A stretch of DNA of 64,000 nucleotides from an uncultured Flavobacteriales bacterium (GCA_938084585.1 CALKFF010000011.1:1-64000); one strand, 5' to 3'. Positions 42,289 to 52,002 are shown, counted from the stretch's first letter. Program-made: numbers and translations. The notes: a model not told the origin generated them from the letters alone.

Positions 42289-43582
42289 CTCCGCTCCAGA
42301 GGGTTTGGTATTTGCCGTCGCCGTCGTACATCTCGGCCTGACGCCGGGTGTTGAATTTCCGGTTGGGACGGGGGTCGTTGCCCACGCCCGCGACGTAGAT
42401 CCAGTTGCCGGTGTTGCTCGCAGGGTCGTGGTCCAGGAGAAGGTGCTCGAACCACGATGCCCCAAGGCGCCAGTCGATGCCCAAATCGTGGACGAGGTAC
42501 GACGCCACGTTTTGGCGTCCCCGGTTGCTCATGAACCCCGTGCGGGCCAACTCCCGCATGTTGGCATTCACAAAGGAGTCTTTCGTGCGTCCCTCCTTCC
42601 ACGCTTCGAAAGCGTGACGTTGGGTGCCGCGGTTGGGGCTGTCCGGCTTGAGGGCCTTCTTGTGAAAGATTTTGGCCCCATATTTCATGGCTACGAATCG
42701 GAAGTAATCGCGCCAAATCAACTCGAAGACCAGCCAATATGTGCTGTCGTTGGCTTCCACAGTGTCCTCAAAACGGGCCACCTCGCTGGCGATTCGACGG
42801 GGGCTGATGCATCCGTTGGCCAGCCACGGGCTGAACTTGCTGCTGTAGTCCGCCCCCACCAACCCGTTGCGGGTCTTCTTGTACACGGCCAGTTTCTCGG
42901 TGTCCCAGAAGTAATGCTTGAGCCTGGCGCGGGCCTCGCTTGCGCCCCCACGGAATGGCAACACCGCGCGCGCGTCGTCCACCGGAAGCGCCATGCCGTG
43001 ACGTTTGAGGAACGACGCCAAATCCGGCAACTCCCCCAAGTCGTCTGCCTCCAAACACGTCATGGATTCTGGGGCGGGATGAGGCATGCGAACCTCGCTG
43101 CCTTTCTCCACTTTTTTCCGGAATTGGGTGAAGATGTCAGGCAACGCGTCCAGGGACATCGGGATGTCCTCAAGGTGGTACAACGTGAGACCTTCCACCC
43201 AGCGGCAATGTCCGCCCAACGACGCGACTGCGCGATCCACCGCCAACTCTGCGTCAAGCTCCTCTGGGGTGTGCTCGGCCTGTGCTGTCAAGACCTGGCA
43301 TCCCAAATCGGACATCAAGGTTGGAAGCACGTCATGGGGTGCACCTTCCAAGATGTGCAGGCAGCCGCCCACATCTTCAATGGCGCGTTGCAAATCGGCC
43401 ACGCTTTCCCACAGGAAACGGGTGCGGAAGGGGCCGGTTTTGCGGTGGCCCCACCGGTCTTCCTGCCAAAACGCGGGGTCAATCACATACGCGAGCGCCA
43501 ATTCACCTCCTTGGAGGGCCTCCTGCAAGGCGGGGTTGTCGTCGAGGCGAAGGTCGTTTCGGAACCAATGAAGGGTGGCCAT
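42263..43582 (-). CDS. DASH-family cryptochrome / photolyase
   Basis: 439 aa; MATLHWFRNDLRLDDNPALQEAL; FELIWRDYFRFVAMKYG; GFMSNRGRQNVASYLVHDLGIDWRLGASWFEHLLLDHDPASNTGNWIYVAGVGNDPR. Confidence 0.93.
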   Translation of the reverse strand: MATLHWFRNDLRLDDNPALQEALQGGELALAYVIDPAFWQEDRWGHRKTGPFRTRFLWESVADLQRAIEDVGGCLHILEGAPHDVLPTLMSDLGCQVLTAQAEHTPEELDAELAVDRAVASLGGHCRWVEGLTLYHLEDIPMSLDALPDIFTQFRKKVEKGSEVRMPHPAPESMTCLEADDLGELPDLASFLKRHGMALPVDDARAVLPFRGGASEARARLKHYFWDTEKLAVYKKTRNGLVGADYSSKFSPWLANGCISPRRIASEVARFEDTVEANDSTYWLVFELIWRDYFRFVAMKYGAKIFHKKALKPDSPNRGTQRHAFEAWKEGRTKDSFVNANMRELARTGFMSNRGRQNVASYLVHDLGIDWRLGASWFEHLLLDHDPASNTGNWIYVAGVGNDPRPNRKFNTRRQAEMYDGDGKYQTLWSGDALELDVR

Positions 43583-43583
43583 G

Positions 43584-45176
43584 TCAAAGTTGTTCAAGGT
43601 TGTGAAGGACCGCGTCCCCGCGGTCGAGAAGGGCTTGCTGCTTGGCAGGGTCCATCTTGTCCCATGTCCGGTACACCATGCCAATGCGTGGATTTTTCTC
43701 CAGCAGGTGTCGGTTCCGTGCGTGGAAGTGCCAATAGAGGCTGTTGAAGGGGCAGGCCTCGTCCTCGGTTTTGCCCTGGCGGTTGTACCGACACGCCGCG
43801 CAGTGAGGGCCCATTTTGTGCATGTAGTTCGCGGAAGACACGTAAGGCTTGGTGCCCACAATGCCGCCGTCGGCGAACTGACTCATGCCCCGCGTGTTGG
43901 TGATCTCCACCCACTCGATGGCGTCGATGTACACCCCCAAATACCAACCGTCGACTTCGTCGGGGTCGATGCCGGCCAGCAAGGCGAAGTTGCCGGTCAC
44001 CATGAGGCGCTGGATGTGGTGGGCGTAAGCGTGGTCCAAGCTTTGGGTGATGGCGTGCTGCAAGCAGCGCATGCCGGTCTCTCCCGTCCAAAACCACCCC
44101 GGCAGCGGACGGTCGTGCTCGAAGAAATTCTTCTCTGCGTATTCAGGCATGTGGGCCCAATAGACGCCCCGCATGTACTCTCGCCACCCAAGGATTTGAC
44201 GGATGAAGCCTTCCACTTGCTCGATGCTTGCATGGGACGGCGCCTCCCGCCACTTGCGTTCCACCGCCTCGATGACTTCGCGCGGCGACAGCATTTTGAC
44301 GTTCATCGCGAAGCTCAAGCGGCTGTGGTACACCGTCCAGCTGTCCTCCGTGAGCGCGTCCTGAAAATCCCCAAACAGCGGGAGCAACTCGTCGACAAAC
44401 ACCCCCAACAACTCCACACTCTCCTCCCGGGTCACCGGCCATCCGAAGGCGGTCGGATCCACATGGCCCACGGTTTGGACCCCGGCATCCTCGAGCTGGG
44501 CAACCAACCCCGCCACGTCGCGCGGCCAAAGCTTGGGCTGAGGCGGCACATGGCCCTTGGGCAGCTTCTTCCGGTTGTTGGCGTCGTAATTCCACTTCCC
44601 CCCTTCTGGCTGTCCGGCGCCGTCGAGCAACACGGCGTGGCGCTTCCGCATCATCCGGTAAAACGACTCCATCAAGTACTGCTTCTTGCCCTTGAAATGG
44701 GTCGCGAGGTCGTCGCGTTGGGTCAAAAAATGGTGGGTGTCGCAAGGCACCACTTCAACGCCCCAGTCTGCCGTGCCCGTGCGCAGCAAATCATCCAGCC
44801 GCCACTCGTCCGGAAGTTGGTGCTCGAAGCGCGTGGCCCCGGTGGCCGCGATCACGTCGTGCACCACATCGAGCATGGGACGCAATGCGTCAGGCTGATC
44901 GATGGTCACGTGGTGCATGCGGTGCCCCTCCTCGGCCCGGGCCGAGGAAAACCCACGCATGGCGAGAAAGAACGCCAGCACTTTTTGAATGTGATGCCGG
45001 GCGTAGTCCGTCTCCTGGCGGCACTCCACGAGCACCGTGACCACACCCGCGTCCACGTCCGACCACCAAGGATGCGCCGCATTCAGTTGGTCACCAAGGA
45101 TCAGACGCACCGTGTGCGCGGACCCCAAAGCGTCGGTTGGAGGGAGTGCTGGCATGAGGAAAAACCAACACCCCAC
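43584..45176 (-). CDS. Cryptochrome/photolyase family protein, PhrB / FeS-BCP-like
   Basis: 530 aa; LRLILGDQLN-type start (VRLILGDQLNAAHPWW), QILGWREYMRGVYW, C-terminal HCAACRYN...ACPFNSLYWHF. Confidence 0.9.
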   Translation of the reverse strand: MGCWFFLMPALPPTDALGSAHTVRLILGDQLNAAHPWWSDVDAGVVTVLVECRQETDYARHHIQKVLAFFLAMRGFSSARAEEGHRMHHVTIDQPDALRPMLDVVHDVIAATGATRFEHQLPDEWRLDDLLRTGTADWGVEVVPCDTHHFLTQRDDLATHFKGKKQYLMESFYRMMRKRHAVLLDGAGQPEGGKWNYDANNRKKLPKGHVPPQPKLWPRDVAGLVAQLEDAGVQTVGHVDPTAFGWPVTREESVELLGVFVDELLPLFGDFQDALTEDSWTVYHSRLSFAMNVKMLSPREVIEAVERKWREAPSHASIEQVEGFIRQILGWREYMRGVYWAHMPEYAEKNFFEHDRPLPGWFWTGETGMRCLQHAITQSLDHAYAHHIQRLMVTGNFALLAGIDPDEVDGWYLGVYIDAIEWVEITNTRGMSQFADGGIVGTKPYVSSANYMHKMGPHCAACRYNRQGKTEDEACPFNSLYWHFHARNRHLLEKNPRIGMVYRTWDKMDPAKQQALLDRGDAVLHNLEQL

Positions 45177-45182
45177 CGCCTG

Positions 45183-45326
45183 TCATGTTCTCTGCTTTTG
45201 CCGACGGCAGCGCTCGCTGCAATGTTTCACCTCGTCCCAACAGCGGGCCCATTTTTTGCGCCACGAAAACGGCCTTCCGCATGTCGCGCAGTCCTTCTCC
45301 GGCAAATCTGGCTTTTTGTGGGCCAC
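45183..45326 (-). CDS. DUF2256-like small Cys-rich protein
   Basis: Not in ORF track (47 aa, GTG start). Manual translation VAHKKPDLPEKDCATCGRPFSWRKKWARCWDEVKHCSERCRRQKQRT; 1 nt after the hydrolase stop. Confidence 0.85.
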   Translation of the reverse strand: MAHKKPDLPEKDCATCGRPFSWRKKWARCWDEVKHCSERCRRQKQRT

Positions 45327-45327
45327 C

Positions 45328-46194
45328 TCAGGCCTTGGGTTGTTGGAGCGCCTTCAGCTCAGACCAAGACATGGGCACCGGGGTGGCGGTCACGCGTTGC
45401 GGAAACTCTGCCCCTTCCAGGAACTTGAGCACCAACTCGTTGAAGAGCTCCGGCGCCTCAATGCTGCACACGTGGCCGCAATTCTCAATCACGCTCAACC
45501 GCACATTCCGGTGCACTTCTGCAAACTGCTGGGCCGCCTTGAAGAAGATGTGGTCTTGGTCGCCCATGACCACGAGGGAAGGCTTCGCCACATGGCGCGA
45601 CATCACGTCTTTCACCAGCTTGAAAAACGGCTTGTACAGCTCCACCCATTTCAAGTACTCCAACTGCGTCAAACGCCGACTCTGTCGTCTGAAAATCCAC
45701 CGACTCATGCGGTGGTTCCTCCTTGGCAGCACGATGAATGAAAACATCCAGTAAATCGCCTGGAAAGGCAAGATGTGGTTCAACACGCGAGCGCTGTGCA
45801 CAAACAAGTGCATCACCCAACTCCCGTCGAAAATGGCACCCGCCATCACCATGCGGTCGACCAATTCTGGCCGCAGCATGTCGATTTTTTGAAGAATCAC
45901 ACTGCCAATGCTCAAGCTGACAAAGTGGGCTTTCTCGATGCCCAAGTGGTCCAACACCTTCAGGATGTCTTTCGCCACGATGTCGAAGTCGTAGGCCGGG
46001 AATTCGGGGAGGATGTCCTTGCTCAATCCGTGGTCGCGCAAGTCGAGCAAAAGCAACCGATAGTGAGGCGCGAAGGCGTCGGTCTGAAACTTCCACGTGC
46101 GGATCGACCCTCCTGCGCCGTGGATGAAGACCATCCAAGGCAGGTCGGGGTTGTCGCCCACAATTTCGTGGTGAAGCAAGTTCGTCTCAGCCAT
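45328..46194 (-). CDS. Alpha/beta hydrolase
   Basis: 288 aa; VFIHGAGGS, LLDLRDHGLS, SLSIGS nucleophile elbow, ENCGHVCSIEAP His. Confidence 0.85.
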   Translation of the reverse strand: MAETNLLHHEIVGDNPDLPWMVFIHGAGGSIRTWKFQTDAFAPHYRLLLLDLRDHGLSKDILPEFPAYDFDIVAKDILKVLDHLGIEKAHFVSLSIGSVILQKIDMLRPELVDRMVMAGAIFDGSWVMHLFVHSARVLNHILPFQAIYWMFSFIVLPRRNHRMSRWIFRRQSRRLTQLEYLKWVELYKPFFKLVKDVMSRHVAKPSLVVMGDQDHIFFKAAQQFAEVHRNVRLSVIENCGHVCSIEAPELFNELVLKFLEGAEFPQRVTATPVPMSWSELKALQQPKA

Positions 46195-46197
46195 GGG

Positions 46198-47727
46198 TCA
46201 AAGTTCGCGCATTCGGCCTTTTGTTTGAGCGGCGGGCGGCACCACGTGGCGGGCCAAAATCCTCCGCCCTTCCGCCTTGGCTTCCGGGCGCTTGCGGAAC
46301 GCCCACATCCGATCTCGGGCCGCACGGGCCGCCTCGTTCACGTCGACCACGGGGTCCGGATAAGCCTCCGTCCCCCACCCGGCCATGGCGGCTTCCATCG
46401 GCGGGGCCGTCCACGGGGCGTGGATGCAATTGTTGGGGACCTGGGCCAATTCTGGCACCCATTTCCGGATGAACGACCCGTCCGGGTCGTGGTCTTCCCC
46501 TTGCTTCACGGGGTTGTAAATGCGGACAGTGTTGATGCCGGTAACGCCAGCTTGCATTTGGAACTGAGGAAAGTGAATGCCGGGCTCGAAGTCCAAAAAA
46601 CAGCGCGCCAAATGCGTCACCCCATCTTGCCATCGGTGGTTCATGTGGTGGGTCAAAAAGCTGACCAACATCGCACGCATCCGGAAATTCAGGTACCCCG
46701 TTTCCCGCACTGCACGCATGCACGCGTCCACCAACGGCACCCCCGTCTGGCCCTCCTGCCACCGAGACAGCGCGTCCGGGTCGTGCACCGTGGGCAAGGC
46801 GTCGTACGCGCGGTTCAAGTTGCGCCACTCCAGGGCGTGCTCCGCCTCAAATTTTTGGATGAAATGGCAATGCCACCTGAGCCGGCTGCCAAACGCATGG
46901 TGGTTCCTCCCATGGCGCGGCTTGGCCTCCAAGGCTTGGTAGACTTGCCTGACGCTCAGCGCACCCCACGCCAGATAAGGAGACAAGCGACTGCAGGACG
47001 TGCGGCTGGCTTCCGGCTTGCTGATGTGCCGTTGGTAGGTGTGCACCCGCCCTTCGTCGAGGAACGACCCCAAATACTTGTGCCCCGCACGTTCGCCCCC
47101 CGGCTGAAACGGGCCCGTCCCAACGAGGTCGTCGGCATGGGTGACCACGGGTGGAGAAGCGCACCGCCAAGCCTCGGGCCACTGCCACGCAGGCATCTGA
47201 CTCGGCTGGATGTGTTGCAATGCTTTGAGGTCTGGATGCGCCAAAGGACGCGCCATGTTCACGTGCCAGGTTCTCACCCAACCCCGTCGGTGGGTGCGTC
47301 CTCGCTGCACCCCGAGTTGAGGTTCTTCGAACCAAGACACCCGATTGAGCGTGCACCAAGCCGCCACCGCCTTGTCCCGCTCGAAGGTCCACGCCACCCC
47401 TGTTTCCTCATGAGAGTGCAGCGATTGGATGGGGGTTTGGGCGTGCAAACGGTCCAAGACGTCCAACATCGGGGCATGCAACCGCACGAAGGACACGGGC
47501 CACGCTTCTTGGTCAAAGGTGCCTGCCATGTCTTCCAAACACTGCCATTGGAATTGAACGTGGCGAGACGAGGTGGTGGGGTGGCTCAACAATCCAGGCT
47601 CGAAGACATGCAGCACCACGACCTGGTGGCCGTCGGCAGCCGCCTGCTGCATGGCCCGGGCCAACGGCGCGTGGTCCCTCGTTCGGAGGTCACGCTTGAG
47701 CCACACGACATGCACCCCAGCAGACAT
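46198..47727 (-). CDS. FAD-binding photolyase/cryptochrome-like protein
   Basis: 509 aa; [77 protein letters not shown]. Confidence 0.9.
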   Translation of the reverse strand: MSAGVHVVWLKRDLRTRDHAPLARAMQQAAADGHQVVVLHVFEPGLLSHPTTSSRHVQFQWQCLEDMAGTFDQEAWPVSFVRLHAPMLDVLDRLHAQTPIQSLHSHEETGVAWTFERDKAVAAWCTLNRVSWFEEPQLGVQRGRTHRRGWVRTWHVNMARPLAHPDLKALQHIQPSQMPAWQWPEAWRCASPPVVTHADDLVGTGPFQPGGERAGHKYLGSFLDEGRVHTYQRHISKPEASRTSCSRLSPYLAWGALSVRQVYQALEAKPRHGRNHHAFGSRLRWHCHFIQKFEAEHALEWRNLNRAYDALPTVHDPDALSRWQEGQTGVPLVDACMRAVRETGYLNFRMRAMLVSFLTHHMNHRWQDGVTHLARCFLDFEPGIHFPQFQMQAGVTGINTVRIYNPVKQGEDHDPDGSFIRKWVPELAQVPNNCIHAPWTAPPMEAAMAGWGTEAYPDPVVDVNEAARAARDRMWAFRKRPEAKAEGRRILARHVVPPAAQTKGRMREL

Positions 47728-47730
47728 GAC

Positions 47731-48417
47731 TCAGTTTGAGACGTCTTCCCAACCTCGGGCAGGGTCGCCAAGGACGGAGACCTCACGGTCCGTCTTGGCG
47801 TACGACCAACGCCCCAGGGATTGGGTCGTGTGGTATCCGTCCAGGCCCGAGATGGCCACCGTTTCCGCGGCCTCCAAATCCACATACCCGTCGCCCCGAA
47901 CCACATCTGAAGGGACGTCGGCCCACTCCACTTGCATCACCATGAAGCGGCATGCGTTGGGGAGCTCGAGGTCTTTCAGCAGGGTCAAGCCCATGCGCAC
48001 CGCAGCTTCCTCCACCGCGGGGGCCTGCCAATCTGGGCCGACTTGGTTGGGGAACGACGGGGTCAGGCCCGTGGCCTCGAATTCCGACACGTCGGCTGGG
48101 TACCGCGCACTGCACTGGTGGGCTTGCTGGAACCAAGCCGCCCCCACATGGTTGAAGGTGCACTGGCCTGTGGCCATGATGTTCTTGTACGTGTGGGCGT
48201 CTGCCCCGGGCGGGCGCAACACCACCCCCATTTGGGCGGGGGACGACCCGAGGTGCACCACGGAGCTCACGACGCTCAAATTGTGAACGCCTTGCGCATC
48301 TGCAGTGCCGATGACGTTCGCGCTTTTGAATCCGCTGAGGCTGTTGACAGTCCGGGCACGCTTGCGCGACGGCCAGGCCATCCACTCCTCGGCCGTCCAA
48401 AACGACCGCCCGCTCAT
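47731..48417 (-). CDS. Flavin reductase-like (FMN-binding split-barrel) protein
   Basis: 228 aa; SANVIGTADAQGVHNLSVVSSVVHLGSSPAQMGVVLRP; DAHTYKNIMATGQCTFNHV. Confidence 0.7.
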   Translation of the reverse strand: MSGRSFWTAEEWMAWPSRKRARTVNSLSGFKSANVIGTADAQGVHNLSVVSSVVHLGSSPAQMGVVLRPPGADAHTYKNIMATGQCTFNHVGAAWFQQAHQCSARYPADVSEFEATGLTPSFPNQVGPDWQAPAVEEAAVRMGLTLLKDLELPNACRFMVMQVEWADVPSDVVRGDGYVDLEAAETVAISGLDGYHTTQSLGRWSYAKTDREVSVLGDPARGWEDVSN

Positions 48418-49115
48418 CGCACAGAACCCATCCCGGCGTCCACCTGCATGACTTGGCCGGTCACCCCGGCGGCGTGCGGACTCAGAAGGTACGCGGCGGC
48501 CGAAGCCACCTCGTCGGCTGTCAAGACGCGCTTGAGCGGGTGCCGTTCGGCCGCGGCCTCACGTTTGGCGTCGTTGCCGAGCAAGGAGGCCGCGAGGCTG
48601 GTGTCGGTCAACGTGGGCGCCACCGCATTCACACGAATGTCCGGGGCCCACTCGGAGGCCAACGTCCGGGTCAACCCTTCCACAGCCCCCTTGGAGGCGG
48701 CGATGCTTGCGTGGTAAGCCATGCCGGTTTGGACGGCCACCGTGCTGAACAACACCACAGCCGGGGCATCGCCCTTTTTGAGGAGCCCGTGGTTCGCCTG
48801 AAGCGTTTGCACGGCCCCCATCACGTTGACTTCGAAGTCGGACAAAAACTGGTCTTTCTTCAATCCTCGAAGCGGCTTCAGCTTGATGGTGCCTGGGCAG
48901 TACACCAGCCCGTCGAGCTGCTCGGTGAAGCCTGACAAATCGCAAGGGTGCACCACCGCATCGAACACCAGACTTTGGTACAGCTCGTGGGCGCCGCCTT
49001 CCCGTTGCACCCCTGTTCGAGACACGCCAATCACCCGGTGCCCCGCGTCAAGCAATTGTTCGCGCAACGCCGCACCGATGCCACGGCTGTCCCCCACCAC
49101 GGCCACGGTCCTCAT
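48414..49115 (-). CDS. SDR family NAD(P)-dependent oxidoreductase
   Basis: 233 aa; MRTVAVVGDSRGIGAALRE; YHASIAASKGAVEGLTRTLASEWAP; GQVMQVDAGM. Confidence 0.88.
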   Translation of the reverse strand: MRTVAVVGDSRGIGAALREQLLDAGHRVIGVSRTGVQREGGAHELYQSLVFDAVVHPCDLSGFTEQLDGLVYCPGTIKLKPLRGLKKDQFLSDFEVNVMGAVQTLQANHGLLKKGDAPAVVLFSTVAVQTGMAYHASIAASKGAVEGLTRTLASEWAPDIRVNAVAPTLTDTSLAASLLGNDAKREAAAERHPLKRVLTADEVASAAAYLLSPHAAGVTGQVMQVDAGMGSVR

Positions 49116-49285
49116 GACGCCTGGTTTTGAAGTTCCACAATGCGCGCCTCCACTTTCGCAGCCTCGGCCACCAACGCGTCCGACTTGGTGCGGTCCACTG
49201 TGCTCATTTTGTGGGCGCGGGCCAGCAGGTCCGCATGCTCCTTCTGAAGCTTGTCCAGCGGGTTCTTCTTGAAAAGTCCAAACAT
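49112..49285 (-). CDS. Lacal_2735-like small protein
   Basis: Not in ORF track (57 aa). Manual translation MFGLFKKNPLDKLQKEHADLLARAHKMSTVDRTKSDALVAEAAKVEARIVELQNQAS; overlaps SDR start by ATGA. Confidence 0.75.
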   Translation of the reverse strand: MFGLFKKNPLDKLQKEHADLLARAHKMSTVDRTKSDALVAEAAKVEARIVELQNQAS

Positions 49286-49342
49286 GCGAACACAACACCC
49301 CAGCCGGGTGGAGTGTTCGACACCAGCTGGGTCATTTCAACC

Positions 49343-51973
49343 TCAAGCGAGGTCGGCAAGCTTCTCTTCGAGGATTGCGATTTTCGCCAAGGCGTCGGCC
49401 TCCTTTTTGCGCTCGTTGTGGACCACCGCCTCGGGGGCCCCTTGGACAAACTTCTCGTTGGACAACTTGCCGCGCACGCTGCGCAAGAACCCTTGCTGGT
49501 ACTCCAGGTCCTTTTGGACTTTCGCGCGCTCCGCCTCCACATCGAAGCCCTCGCCAAAGGGCACGCTGAAGCGGTGCGTTCCAATCACGAACCCAAAGGC
49601 GCCTTTCACCTTGTCCGTCACGTGCTCGATGGCCTCGAGGTTGGTCAGGTGCGCGATCCACGGCTCCAGATGCATGGGGTAACCCTCGCCCTCCTGAACC
49701 TTCAATACAAGCTTCTCCTTGTTGGGGATGCCGTTGTCGTTCCGAATGTTGCGGATGCCGGTGACGACTTCCTTCGCCAATTCCACGTCCGCCAGGATCG
49801 CGCCGTCGTACGCCTCACGCTCTGGCCAAGCGGCCACACACAGGTCGTCCTCAAAGCCTTGGCGCTCCCCGGTCCAATGCCACACTTCCTCAGTGAGGAA
49901 CGGCATGAACGGATGGAGCAACTTCAGCATGCGCTCGAACAACGCCAGTGTCGCACGCCTGGTCTCCCCATCGATGGGCGTCCCAAACGGCGGCTTGATG
50001 CTCTCGAGGTACCAGCTGCAGTACTCCTCCCACACGAGGCGGTAGGTGGTCATCAAGGCTTCGCTCAGCTTGAAGTTGGCGAATTGCGCGTCGAGTTCCT
50101 CCATCGCCTGCTGGCTCCGGGCGTCCATCCACTTCACGGCCGTGGCCGCGGCGGCGGGTTGGGGCTTGGCCTCGTCGACCTCCCAGCCTTGCACCAAGCG
50201 GAAGGCGTTCCAAATCTTGTTGGCGAAGTTTCGGCCCTGCTCGCAGAGCTTGTCGTCGAACGGCAAGTCGTTCCCCGCGGGCGACGTCAACAGCATGCCC
50301 ACACGCACCCCGTCCGCCCCGTATTGCTTCATCAGCTCGATGGGGTCGGGGCTGTTGCCCAAGCTCTTGGACATCTTCCTGCCCTTCTTGTCGCGGACAA
50401 TTCCTGTGTAGTACACGTTCTTGAAAGGCGCCTCCCCGCGGTAGTGGTATCCGCTGATGATCATGCGGGCCACCCAGAAGAACATGATTTCAGGCGCGGT
50501 GACCAAGTCGTTTGTGGGGTAGTAGTACGCCACTTCCTCCTCCTTGTGCAATCCGTCGAACACCTGAATGGGCCAAATCCAAGAGCTGAACCACGTGTCC
50601 ATCACGTCCTCGTCCTGCTTCAGCTCGGACGCCGCCATGTCAGGACGGCCCGACTTCTCCTGGGCCTTGACCAGGGCCTCTTCCGCAGTCTTGGCCACCA
50701 CGTAGTCCTCCTCGCCTTCGCCGTAGAACCACGCAGGGATTTGGTGACCCCACCACAATTGGCGGCTGATGCACCAATCCTTGACGTTCTCCATCCAGTG
50801 GCGGTAGCTGTTCTTGAACTTGGGCGGGTGGAATTGAACGGTGTCGTTCATCACAGCGTCCAAGGCTGGCTTGGACAACTCCTCCATGGACAAGAACCAT
50901 TGGAGGCTCAGGCGCGGCTCAATCACGGCGTTGGTGCGCTCGCTTCGCCCCACCTTGTTGGTGTAATCCTCCACCTTCACCAAATTCCCGAGGCCGTCGA
51001 GTTCCTTGGGGAACGCCTTGCGGCATTCAAACCGGTCCATGCCCTCGTAGGTCCCTGCCTCCGCAGACATGGTGCCGTCGGCGTTGATCGTGTTGATCGT
51101 CTTGAGGTTGTGCTTTTGCCCAAGCTCGTAGTCGTTGACGTCGTGCGCAGGGGTCACCTTCAAACACCCGGTGCCAAACTCGATGTCGATGTAATCGTCG
51201 GCGATGATGGGGATTTCTCGGTTGACCACCGGCACCACGGCCTTCTTGCCCACCAAGTCCTTGTACCGCTCGTCGTCCGGGTGGACGCAGATGGCGGTGT
51301 CGCCCATGATGGTCTCGGGACGGGTGGTCGCCACCGTCACCCAGCGGTCCACCTCTCCCACGATGGCGTATCGCACGTAGTACAGCTTGCCGTGCTCCTC
51401 GGTGTGGATGACCTCTTCGTCGCTCAACGCCGTCAGGGCGGAGGGGTCCCAATTCACCATGCGCACGCCTCGGTAGATCAACCCACGCTCGTGAAGTTGC
51501 ACAAAGGTGTCGATGACCCCTTCGTAGTAGCCATCGTCCATCGTGAACCGCGTGCGGTTCCAATCGCAACTCGCGCCAAGTTTCTTCAGCTGCTCGAGGA
51601 TGATGCCCCCGTGCTCGTGGGTCCACTCCCATGCATGCTCCAAAAACGCTTCCCGAGACAGGTCCGATTTCTTGATGCCTTGGTCGCGCAACCGGCGAAC
51701 AACCTTGGCTTCGGTGGCAATTGACGCGTGGTCCGTGCCTGGCACCCAACACGCGTTTTTGCCCTGCATCCGTGCACGACGCACCAACACGTCCTGGATG
51801 GTGTTGTTGAGCATGTGCCCCATGTGCAACACCCCCGTCACGTTGGGCGGCGGGATGACCACAGTGTAAGGCTCGCGGTCGTCGGGCACCGAGTGAAAGT
51901 GCCCCGCTTCAAGCCAGTGGGCGTACCATTTGTCCTCCTTGGTGGTGGGGTCGTATTGCGCAGGAATGTTCAT
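49343..51973 (-). CDS. valS: Valine--tRNA ligase
   Basis: MNIPAQYDPTTKEDKWYAHWLEAGHF; PPPNVTGVLHMGHM; GRKMSKSLGNSPDP; C-terminal coiled coil. Confidence 0.97.
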   Translation of the reverse strand: MNIPAQYDPTTKEDKWYAHWLEAGHFHSVPDDREPYTVVIPPPNVTGVLHMGHMLNNTIQDVLVRRARMQGKNACWVPGTDHASIATEAKVVRRLRDQGIKKSDLSREAFLEHAWEWTHEHGGIILEQLKKLGASCDWNRTRFTMDDGYYEGVIDTFVQLHERGLIYRGVRMVNWDPSALTALSDEEVIHTEEHGKLYYVRYAIVGEVDRWVTVATTRPETIMGDTAICVHPDDERYKDLVGKKAVVPVVNREIPIIADDYIDIEFGTGCLKVTPAHDVNDYELGQKHNLKTINTINADGTMSAEAGTYEGMDRFECRKAFPKELDGLGNLVKVEDYTNKVGRSERTNAVIEPRLSLQWFLSMEELSKPALDAVMNDTVQFHPPKFKNSYRHWMENVKDWCISRQLWWGHQIPAWFYGEGEEDYVVAKTAEEALVKAQEKSGRPDMAASELKQDEDVMDTWFSSWIWPIQVFDGLHKEEEVAYYYPTNDLVTAPEIMFFWVARMIISGYHYRGEAPFKNVYYTGIVRDKKGRKMSKSLGNSPDPIELMKQYGADGVRVGMLLTSPAGNDLPFDDKLCEQGRNFANKIWNAFRLVQGWEVDEAKPQPAAAATAVKWMDARSQQAMEELDAQFANFKLSEALMTTYRLVWEEYCSWYLESIKPPFGTPIDGETRRATLALFERMLKLLHPFMPFLTEEVWHWTGERQGFEDDLCVAAWPEREAYDGAILADVELAKEVVTGIRNIRNDNGIPNKEKLVLKVQEGEGYPMHLEPWIAHLTNLEAIEHVTDKVKGAFGFVIGTHRFSVPFGEGFDVEAERAKVQKDLEYQQGFLRSVRGKLSNEKFVQGAPEAVVHNERKKEADALAKIAILEEKLADLA

Positions 51974-52002
51974 GGCGATGGGATGCGTCGTTGCGTGGGT
52001 GA

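Noticed and set aside
43575-45428. 617-aa plus-strand ORF
   Set aside because: Antisense shadow of the PhrB-like photolyase gene
45775-47739. 654-aa plus-strand ORF
   Set aside because: Antisense shadow of the hydrolase and third photolyase-like gene
49127-51724. 865-aa plus-strand ORF
   Set aside because: Antisense to valS, no recognisable motifs, low-complexity H/R/V/L composition typical of the shadow frame of a high-GC gene
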